Below are positions 38,761 through 50,700 of a stretch of 64,000 nucleotides of DNA, in pieces. How positions within the stretch are numbered: the stretch's first letter is position 1; every line of letters begins with the position of its first letter. The stretch covers positions 8,729,501 through 8,793,500 of the forward strand of contig CM048850.1 of assembly GCA_026545225.1 (NCBI GenBank), read 5' to 3'. Under the pieces are notes generated by a model that made no database searches, was not told the origin of the DNA, and worked only from the letters and a program-made list of their open reading frames with translations. Position numbers and translations under genes: made by a program. Source of the stretch: Cornus controversa. Its lineage: Eukaryota; Streptophyta; Magnoliopsida; Cornales; Cornaceae.

Positions 38761-41700
38761 ATGATACACCTCTTTCACTCTCTTTGAGGCACAAATGAAT
38801 GCCAAAGAAAAGACAGGAAAGTTACCAATGTTTAATACTTATAATAACAAAAAAAAGACAGATGTCATAGCATGTATGGCTTCAAAAGTAGGACCAATCT
38901 ACTAAATGGGTCTACCTCCACTATTTCACAGAGATCAGAAAAGCAAGACAAATGCAACAACAAACTCCAAACACCACCAAGATGTGTTGGAAAATATATA
39001 TTAGATATGTATACCTTCTCCCCTGCAGAGATGTTCGTTCTTCCTTCAGCCTCTCTAGCAGAAAGGGCTCCAATGCCAACTGATGGCAAGACTGTACACA
39101 ACATAGTACAAGAATCAGAAGAGCCATTAATTCTGTTTATCAGTAGGTTAAAGGATCTAAAAGATCCCCAAATAAATAAATACTGATCAAACACATAGAT
39201 GGTAAGTGAAGAGAACTAAGAAAAATCAAGGAGATTGCCAATACAAGGTACAAAGAAGAGAAGTTAATAAAAAGAATCTTTCAGGCTGGATTCAATTTAA
39301 CTGATAGCATGATAAGACATATTTTCAAAGTTCAGAATTAAATCAACATGAACAAATTTCTGGTGCAATGGTTTGAACGCCGCAAAAAAAAAAAGAAGCA
39401 CAAAAACAGATATGGCACAACAAGGACATGACGACACTGCAAATCCTAAAAATTAGGACACAGACATGATGAATAACAAATATATATGTGATGTTGTACT
39501 TTAAGATATTAAGAGTAATATTATTTTTTATCAACGTAAGTTATTGAACAATGAAAACAATGTGTTTGGCTGAATTTTAGAATCTGTATTTTGCAGGGAT
39601 AAAGAAAGTAAGATATAAAGAGGGTTAAGAAAGAGAAAACAAAGAAACAAAGAGGATTATGGTTTTTGTTATGTTGTGGCTCGAATATTGTCTTGGCGTT
39701 GCGACTGGGGTATGACAAAATTTTTTGACTAGTTTTTTCGCTTATGGGTATTGGACCCTATTTAGGACTAAGGGATTTAGGGTTTGGAGTGAGATTATGA
39801 GAAAAGACTGAAAATCGTAGAAAGAGAAGGAGAGAGCTAGAGCTAGGGTCTGGGGTTGAAACTTGTAATCTCTTGATTTTCGTGTAATGAAAATTTTTGA
39901 TGGATCTTCGTTCTGGACGCAGGCACATCGCTGAACCATGTAAATTCATATGTTATGTGTGTAGTATTTGTTTCATTTTCTGTCGTGTTTCGTGATTGTT
40001 ACTTGGTTCATGTTTGTTTGTCATAACAAACTGGTTTCAGAACTTTCGGTTTGATGCTGGTATGACGACCAAGTTTTTGAAAATTGAGAAGTTTAAGGAC
40101 AGGAATGATTTCAACATGTGGCGGGTTAGGATGCAGGCCTTGTTGGTTCAAACGTGTTATCCAAGGTGCTGAAGGGAAGGGATGCATTGCTAGAAAAGTT
40201 GAAGGAAGACCAAAAATATGATGTTATGGAGAAAGCACATAGTGCGATTCTGTTGTATCTAAGTAACGAGGTTTTGCGAGAAGTTTTTAGAGAGACTATG
40301 CCAGATGGGCTATGGAACAAGTTGGAGTCCCATTATATGACGAAATCTCTTGCGAATCGCTTGTACTTAAAGAAACGACTCTTCACTCTTCAAATGTAGG
40401 AAGGTTCGTCTTTGAAAGATCATCTTGACGAGGTTAATGATGTCATCATGGATTTGAAGAATATAGAAGTTAAAGTAGAGGATGAAGATCAGAGTATTAT
40501 TTTGTTGTGTTCTCTACCACCCTCATACGATAACTTTGTCGATACGATGATGTATAGCAAAACTGTTTTGTCTATGGAAGACGTGAAGGCAGCTTTGAAT
40601 TCCAAGGAGTTGCAGAGAAGGACATTTGACGGCAATACAGAAAGTTTGGCAGAGGGCTTGGTTGTTAGAGGGTGAATGAATCAGAAGGAAGGGTCTGGCA
40701 GCAGAGGTCATCCTATGTCTAAGAACAAATCTAAGGTGCTGAGATGTTACACATGTCGCAAGGAAGGACACTTCAGAAAAGATTACTATCTGGATCGTAA
40801 GAAGGAAAAGGAAAAATTCTCTGAAGCCAGTGAGGCGGTGGCTGTTGCAGAGAGTAATGATTCAGATGGTTGTAACATTATCACGATTTCTGTCGGTGGC
40901 TCTGGCAAGGAGTGGATTCTTGATTCCGATTGCTTGTATCACACTTGTCTAAATAGGGATTGGTTTACCTCTTATCGGTCAATTGTTGGAGGGAAAGTTC
41001 TAATAGGGAATAATGTGTCGTGCAAGGTTGTAGGTATCGGTACAATTCAAATCAAGATGTTTGACGATATGGCGAGAACACTCATTGACACCAGGTATGT
41101 TCCAGAACTGAAGAAGAATTGGATTTTCCTTATAACACTGGATTCCATTGGGTGTAGTTATAAGGTTGGAGGTGGAGTCATTAAGGTTTTGAAGGGTGTT
41201 CTTGTGGTGATGAAGGGACTGAAACAACATGGTTTGTATGCGCTGCAAAACAACACAGTCACAAGTTCAGTTGCAGTATCATCCTCGGATCCGGATTTAG
41301 ATACTACTTGATTGTGTAGGGCATATGAGCAAGAGGGGGATGGATGTTCTGAGTAGGCAGGGTCTATTTGGTGGTAAAACTGGAAAACTGTGAGCATTGT
41401 GTCTTCAAGAAACAAAGCAGAGTGAAGTTCAGAAAGGGAATTCATAGGACTAAGGGTACAGTGGATTATATCCATTATGATGTTTAGGGTCCCCTCATGT
41501 TACTTCACATGGTGGTTGTAGACATATGATGATACTGACTGATGATTTTTCTCGTAAAGTTTGGGTTTATATTCTAAAGCACAGGAACGAGGCTTTTGTC
41601 ACGTTCAATCAGTGGAAGACCTTTATTGAAAAGCTGACTGGAAAACAGATTAAACGCTTTTGGACATACAATGGCTTGGAATTTTGTGATATATAATTTA

Positions 41701-44700
41701 ATGAGTTCTGCAAAACTCACTAGATTGTGAGACACCACACAGTAAGAAAAACTATGCAGCAGAATGAAGTTGTAGAACGGATGAATAGAACACTTTTGGA
41801 GAGAGCACGATGTATGCTGTCCAATGCTGGGTTATGCAAAGTGTTCTGGGCTGAAGTTGTTTCCACAACTTGTTACTTAGTGAACCGGTCTCCATTGACT
41901 GCAAGACTCTAGAGGAGGTATGGTTTGGTTCTCCTGGTAGTTACAATAATCTGAGAATATTTAGGTGTAATGCATATACTAATGTCAATGAGGGGAAACT
42001 TGAACTGAGGGCTAAGAAGTGCATATATCTTGGTTATGAGCCCGGGGTTCAAGGATGCAAATTGTGGTGCCTGGATGCTTCGGGAAAGAAGTTACTTGTT
42101 ATCAGAGATGCGACCTTTCATGAGTCTGCGATGCTACTGTGAGATCTTGAAATTTTTTTTTTTTTTAATTAAATGTTTTATTATTATTATTATTATTATT
42201 TTATTTTATTAAAATGTTTTATTTATATTATTTCATTTCTAAGTTTAGAATATGTTTGGATGTTCGGGTTTCCAATTTCAAGTATTGGTTTGATCCCGGG
42301 CATTTTCAAAGTTAAAGAATAGTTCTACGGGATGGTGGGACATGAGGATATGTTAGTCTTTTCCAAAAAGATTTGGGACGATTTCGGCATTTCTTTTAAA
42401 GTGAAGGGTATTTTAGTAATTTCGTATTATGGATGGCACCATCGAAAATTCTTTGAAAAAGAACGGCATTGTGGTAGTTTTAGAGTAAAATGGAGGGTAA
42501 AAGAGACTTTTTACTTGGGGGAGTCTAGAAGCTTCTAGAAGGGGTGGGAGATATAGATGTATACCTATAGGTTTTGAGTTATAAAAGTCAAAATTGTCTT
42601 CCTCTCTTCCCCATAAGTTCTGCCAGCCCTTTCTTTTTCCTCTCCATCTCTCATTTTGCTCTCTTTCTTCCTCCATTGAAGGTGCTTGAAGGCTAGGCTT
42701 GGTCCAAGGTTATTAGTGTTGGTGCTAGTGGCATGTAAGTGTTTCTTTCCACCACTTTTGTCCATCTTTTTCTTCTACTTCCTCTCTTCATCTTCTTTTT
42801 CAATTATTGAAGTTTGAAGAATGAGTGTGGTGTATGGTTTGTAGTATTGGAAGCTTTGGGACTTGAAGACTTCCATTCCTTTCCATTGATTTCTCCATTA
42901 AAGCTTTTGAAGAAAAGTTAGGGTTTCAAATTGAATTTCAAAATTCAATTTGGGGGTTTCTTCAATCCTTCTTGGATTTAAGGTAGGAATGAATTTAACT
43001 TCCTCTTCTAATGTTTTAAGACTTTAGGAAGTGTTAGGTTGAGATTCTAACATGAATTGCAAAATGTGTAAATTAAAGTTTACTTTATTTCATGAAAATT
43101 TGGGGCTTTTGTGTTTTGAGCATACTAAATGTGTTTAGACCTTGGATTATACCTATTAGCATTATTAGGGAGGTTTACCATTGAGACATGTATACCATTG
43201 GATCACTTGTACTCTTAATTTGAAATTAAAGTACACTTTATTGCATGATAACTCTAGTGTTGTGTAAGAGCTAGGAGTTCTACATTACTTTTATAGTAAT
43301 TGTGTTAATGATTATAAATTATGGAAGTCTTGAGTCATCCGTTAGTGTCTTGGAATGAAAAGCTTAACTTTTGTTCAAGAATAGTATTTTGGGAAAAAGT
43401 AGTGACATGTATGCTTTGTTTGCTAATGTGTGTTCAAGCATCCTACATTTTACTTAATTAGTGTGTAGGAATGCTAATGGATGAATTTGGTTTCATTTGA
43501 ATTCATTTGACAACTTATGGACCACTAGGGGTATTTTGGTCATTCATGTGTACATTAGTTGAGAATGCATGCCAGGTGGTTATTTAAAGTGCCTAAGTGT
43601 TTGTATACGCCTTTTGAACATGTTGAGCATGATAGGTAACACTTAAGGGAAATTTTGGAATTTTGACCACACTTTAATGTATGGAACTAGGGCTCCACGG
43701 TGCAACATGGCTTTTGGCATGGAACTGGAATTGTTTAAATGCTTTAAATTATGCTTAGAATGTACTAAAGCATGATTTGGTGTTAATTTAATATTTTTGA
43801 TTGGAAAGTTCAAGTATGCTTGCTAGGTAGCATATAAATTGCCTAGATGTACTACTTTGGTTAAATTATAAATTTGGTTATGCTTTGATACTATATATAT
43901 GCAAGCATTGAAATTAAAGGTTTAAAGCCCAATTGAAAAGGATTTGAAGGTTTAAAGCCCTATTGAAAAGAGACATTTACTCACATGGAATTTTGCTTAA
44001 GGAATGACTCATTGAAAGCTTGGTGCACATAGATGTAGAACCAATGCTATGAGGATAATTATTATGGACATTGTTATTACATTGTTCATATTGATCATTT
44101 TTTTCATACTGTTCATATCATGTGTGAGTTATGATTTTCGAGAAGTTTTAAATAGTCGGAATTGAAAATAGAGGCACAAAGATGCCTGGTGGTTGATAAG
44201 TCCACCTGACTGGCCAGTGGTTTCACGTCGACCTGCGGACTAGTAATCCGGAATGACGGAATGTACAGAAGGACTGTCTGAGGACTGCTCTGTTGATGCG
44301 TGTGTCACGACTATTTGAGTTACATGTGGTGTGTGTGTGTGTGTCATATGCACTGCATCTAAATAAGCAAACTGTTCATTTCAAGTTTTACGCTTTTTAA
44401 ATCATTATAAATAGGTTTATTTCAAGAGTTTGAACCTTTGAACTAAAATATTAGCCTAGGTATCTGATTAAAAATAAGTTTAATAAACCAACAACTTTTA
44501 AGTAATCAAGTAATGACCACCATATTATTGAAAGTTATTAAACAACATCTCATACTTACACTTCAACCCAACTTTCTTTCTAAAACTTTCTTAAAAATCC
44601 CCAAGAATGTAACACGCGTGTTCGACACGCATCCATGGCGTGTCAGACATGTGTCCACGGCGTGTTCATGTCGTGTCTGACATGTGTCGAGGGGTGTTCG

Positions 44701-47700
44701 GCACATGTCTATTGTCCGACACAAATTCTTTGACTATTTAACTTGAAAAACAAGATCTATTTAGGTATATATCTTTTGACTTGAAAAACAAGATATATTT
44801 AGTTCTTGGCTACTAAATTGATTCAACATCATAATAATGGTTGAACATGAACAATGCATCTATGAATAAATTGGAAGTAGAGACTTTCTTTGCACTTCTA
44901 TGCCTGAAAAAAAGCACGCCTGACTGAAATAAAACAAGTACGCATCAACACTATCATAGTGTTTTACTCCAAATGCACTCAAATTAGAGATATCAGTTCA
45001 CAAGCTTGCCTGACTGAAATGCTAGGAGTTTCCCTCCAGTACTCTTCATTGCCAAAAAAGCAGCCTGAAGTAATAACAAAATTATATAAATATCAATGCA
45101 TATAATCATTGGTTCAACATCCATCCATCCATATACATGTGTATATATCGGGTATATATAGAATTCCATAATTTCTCCTTATTAGATGGAATCTACAAAC
45201 TATAAGAAATAAAAATAATTACAAAATTAAAAGTCCGTTGCACAAATATGTGTGCTAGTTCAAAGACTAGTGATTGCAATTTGCAATAGAAAAATGATTG
45301 TATCGAGCATTTCAACTTCTAGCATCTCTACTGTGGCAGACACAATTTTAACACTTAAATAATATAACATTTTTCGTCATGGCAGACACAATTTTCCACA
45401 AAACCACAAGCATCTAAGCTCATTTATCATTGAGCTTGCCTGACTAAAAACTGCATATTATCTCTAAAATTCCTCCTTCCCAACATCCACACCTGACCTC
45501 TCCAAAACCAAAACCCAGGCCCTGATAGAGTGTATTCTCCTCTTTCACCCCCAGAAATTCAGTTTTTTCTTCTTGCATTACTTCCATACACACCAAATAA
45601 GTTTTGGCGATTTCATGCTTGTAAGGCATGCTGGCATGTAGCTCTTCACAGAAATATTAAATCAAACATTGTTCACAACTGTAAATTGAGTTCTTTAAAT
45701 TCTTCTATTTTTCTGCCACTTTCATATATCTGTTCCCCAAATGTGTCAGTTAAGACTTCTTAATATATCTGTTCCCCAAATGATTCAGTTAAGACTTTTT
45801 GCTTTTGGGACAGCACCACTACAGATTTTGACTTCAATATTGCAATGATAACAAAGATTTTACATCTTATTATTCAATGGTGTACAATATAGCAAAATTT
45901 TAAAATAAGGACATGCTCCAAAAATAGGGCCAAATGGCAAAAAAATATTGTAAAGCCACCCTCAGCAATTGGGTTGGGGCTTCACTGAGTTCACAAAGGG
46001 TCTCACACATTTATCAATCATTAGAGGGACGACTAAATTGCATACCTTAATTGCCGCACCAAAGGCTGAATCAGCAGTTTTATTATTATGAAACATGGAT
46101 GGGATGTTCTCCAGCAGCAGTTCTAAATGTTGACGGCACTGAGTCCCCAAACAAACAACAAACTCATTCAAAATCACTTGAAAAATTCTTGAAGGAATAA
46201 ACAATCAATTTAAAAGAATATGCTAAAATGTGAAAACCAAGAAATTCAAAATTAGCAAAGCTGACCTCAGCAAGTGGAACAATAACATCGGTATGGAGAG
46301 GAGTGTAAATATCTTGCACATCAGGAACTATCAGCATCAATGGCTGTGCACATAGATTGAAAATTAAAAAATGGGATCCATCACAATTTGTTGAAGTAAA
46401 ATTGTCGCTCATAATTTCAATTTATTTTTCAGCCATGATGTATAGCAACATGGACATTGGATAGCATAATATCCTCTACAATTTCACAGAGAGAACATTT
46501 TGAAACATAATATATCAAAAACAGAACTCAAATATGATAAACCAAAAGAAAATGAGAGGGATGGGGGGTGGTGGTGAACATGCAAATTACTTCTCGAGCA
46601 GAAGAGCATATGAATGCACATCATATCAGACAAGACGATTCAAGAAATTATCTACTGTCAATCCCAAAAAATTACAAGCCCAATAGAAAAGAAGCAGGAA
46701 TCTAACTAGAAAGTTAAAAACATAAAATTAGTTTTCAATTTAACTGTAGATTTGAAACCAAAAATGTTGCAACTGAACACCGACCTGCTGTGATGCATGT
46801 TTCAGATTGTAAAAATGGATGGTCGAGTCAAATGTAGCAATGCCAATCATTGTCCGAGGACCCTCCTGCAAAAACAGAACTGTGAAATAATGGGAATTTT
46901 TTATATTGATTTAGCAATGTACAGGAAAAACATATATAGGCAAAAAACAGCCTATAAATCTGGAAACTAACATCTTATAAATCTGAAAACTAACAGCCTA
47001 TAAATCTATAATATATAGCCCAGAATACAGTCCCTATAAATCAGGGATAATAGTTATAGCCGGTGATTTTTACACTCCCCCTCAAGCTGGTGAGTGGATA
47101 TTTTCCATTCCCAGTTTGCTAATAATAGACCGAAATGCAGAACCACTCAATCCTTTAGTTAACACATTTGCAAGTTCACCCTCGGTTGACACAAATGGAG
47201 TACAAATCAGTCCGCTATTCAACTTCTCCTTTATAAAATGTCTGTCTACTTCCATATGCTTGGTGCGATCATGTTGCACAGGGTTATGTGCAATATTAAT
47301 TGCTGATTTGTTATCACAATATAGCTTCATAGGTCCTTCCCATGTAATCTTCAGATCCTCCAAAATTATTTTCAACCATAGAAGCTCACAAACTCCTAAT
47401 GCCATAGCTCTGAACTCAGCTTCTGCACTTGACCTTGCAACTACATTCTGCTTTTTGCTTGGGAAGTCGATCTTCTGTCATCAACTAATCCGGCATAATC
47501 TACATCCGTGTCACTGCCTCTTCTAAACAACACCCCGTTTCTTGGAGTTCCTTTTAAGTACCATAGAATTCGATGTGCTGCTTGAAGATGTACTTCTTTT
47601 GGATTATGCATAAATTGACTCACCACTCCTATAACATAGGCTATGTCTAGTCTGGTATGAGAAAGATAGATTAGTTTGCCAACTAATCTCTAATAGGATT

Positions 47701-50700
47701 CTCTATCCGCCACCACTTCTTCTGGAGCTTCACAAAGCTTGTGATTTTGTTCAATGGGTGTCTCCACTGGTTTACACCCTATTTCCCTGTCTCAATTAAT
47801 AAATCCAGCACATACTTCTGTTAGGTAATATTCATACTCTTTCAACCCCAAGAAATTCCACATGTACTTGGAAAATTTAAAGGTCCTCTATAGCAAGAGT
47901 GCTATCTTGAGGACTCCAAACTTAGCAGCATTCCAAGATGTCCTTGCAAACTAATTTCTACAAATTGTTCACATTCACACAACTATAAACTCAAGAACAT
48001 AACTTTTTGCTCCTTTGCCTCCCAAATATCTAACTGTTCCCGCTATATGCTTTCAGTCTTCAAAGCCTCTAAAATGCTACAACTGCCACACTGAACCACG
48101 TACAACAAACACCATAAAGCAAGACATTCATCGAGCCATTTCTACCCAAAAACTTACCAAATATCATCATTCTCCTTATCCGCCCGGTCATGTCTGATGA
48201 CAAATATACGAGCTATAGATTCAACACTACAGAAACATGGGAAAAACATACCAAGAGACAAAAAGAAAAAGTATAAGATAGAAACACGTCAAAAACAAAG
48301 TCATGGGTGCAAAATGAAAACAGATTCTCCCGCTACTTAGATAACTTCATCAAACAATAGTCATCCGCCTCCTCCTTCCTATTTTTATTGGTTAAAACCT
48401 TTACCATATCTCATTTCATTTACAACTTTTATGTAAGAAGCTCGTATATTAAATTTTCTTTTACAACTTTGCTGTTTTTTCTATTAATAACACTCAGCAC
48501 CCCCATTGCCAAAACTACGTCAATCATAAATTCCTATTTCTTCCCAAAAGCAAAATGAACCACATCAAATCGAACCCAAAAGATCTGTTGAACTCTCCAG
48601 AATTTACTTCACCAAGCTCACTCAGAAGGATTCCCTAAGAGAGCAAACAAAGGTCAAGAAGGTGCCATAAGTTCTTAAGAGGAATTATCATCACAAGCCA
48701 TAATAAGAATGCACACTAAAATGGATCTAATGAGTAGCTTCTTGCAAAGATAAACTCTAGTCCCAACTCATGACTAAAGTAAAATTCTTACTCCCAAAAA
48801 CTTCTGCATAAAAAGTGCATTACTTATAAAGCTTCATTCACCAATCATTTTTTGCTCCGATTTAAAAAAAAAAATCAGAAAGAGAAGCACGGCATATATA
48901 TAGAGAGAGAGTAAGTGTCATGACTTGTCCCATGCTAACCAAATACTGTCCGATTTGTGTTACATAAGCACTTGAGGTTTTCAAAATGTGTCTACACAGG
49001 TAGGAGGCATCTCCAATCATAAGTGCCAGCAATTTCCTCCACACCCCCCCCCCCCCCCCCCCCAACCTCAGGTGATGTGAAATGTCACGATCACCCCCTC
49101 TAGGGACCAGCATTCTCGCTGGAATGCCCCTCCGACTAGGAATTGGCTCTAATACCATCAGTCAAAACTCACCCCCAAGTTGTGCAGAAATTGTTCTACA
49201 TGGCTTTCATTATATTTGCAATTTGAAATTAGTTCTAAGCATGTAGTCATGAATCATTTAAACATATTTCAAATAAAAATCCCATATTCACCATAATACA
49301 CAATCCCATATACATATTTTTTGCATATATATACAAAAGTGTTTTCATATTTATTAAACTATATTCTACATATTACTAGGACATAGATATCTTTGTAAAT
49401 CAGTAGAATACAACTTACTTGATGTCACAATCAACCCCTCTTGGGACCAGCGTTCTCACTGGTGTGACCCTCCAACTGGGAATTGGCTCTGATATCATCT
49501 GTCAGAACTCACCCCACGTTGTGTATAAATTGTTCTACATGGATTTCATTATAACTGCAATCTGAAATTAGCTCTAAGCATGTAGTCATGAATCAATTAA
49601 ACATGTTTCAAATAAAAATCCCATATTCACCATATTACACAATCCCATATATTTTTTGCATGTACATACATCTAAAGTGTTTTCATATTTATTAAACTAT
49701 ATTCTATATATTACTACTTTACTAGGACATAGAAATCTTTGTAAATTAATAGAATACTACTTACCTGAGTCTCTAAGTTGTTGATTCATTGATACATTAA
49801 TTAGTCTCTCTCCAAGTTGTCGTCTTCTTTTTACAAGGCTATAGAGAATATGATAAAAACCCTTGTTTAAGGAATTATATATTTAAGTTATACCCTCTCT
49901 AACAGCTTAAGCTTTTAGAGTAGATGGTTGTCAACATAGTATTAGAGCAGGTAAGGTCATGTGTTCAAACCTCACCATCACCTTGATAATTAAAATTGAA
50001 ACACATGTTGGACCAAAAAAGGGCTACAAGTGAGGAGGTGTGTTGAAGGATTTATATATTTAAGTTATATCCCTCTTTAACAGCTTAAGTTTTTAGAGTA
50101 GATGGTTGTCAACAACCCTAATTATAATTTTCTCAAACTTGTATACTAATGATATTTTTCTTTTGTTTGGTTACATGGTTGCATTATATTTAATTTCTTC
50201 TATCCTTATTAGGGAATAGTAGGCTATCCCTTACTATTATTTTTAATTCACTCATAATTATATTATCATTTTACAATATTACCCTTAAAACAACTTCTTA
50301 TTTACTATTTTAAGTTTAAGGTTATTACATTCTACCCTCCTTAAAATAAATTTCGTCCCCGAAATTTGCATAATTGATTCAAACAAATGCAAATAATTTC
50401 CCCTCATTTCAGACTCGATCTCCAAAGAAGATTTATCCTCCTTGTGATGGCTCCACAAAACTCTCGCTAAAGCTATCTCCTTGCATCGCAATTACTTAAC
50501 CAGCCAATCAATAATGCAAACAGGCACCTCAACATATGATGCATCCGTATGTAACTCCGTAGTATCATAATTAATCACATACAAATCACATTTGAGACAC
50601 TTCCTCAACATAGACACGTGGGATACATCTTGAATTGCCGACAAACTAAGAGGTAGAGCAAGCCTATAAGCCACACTCCATATCTTCTCAGTAATCTCAA

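Noticed and set aside
48918-50114. Regular direct repeats, considered as a CRISPR-like array
   Set aside because: Repeats are long, contain primer sites and LTR ends, and lie in a plant intron.
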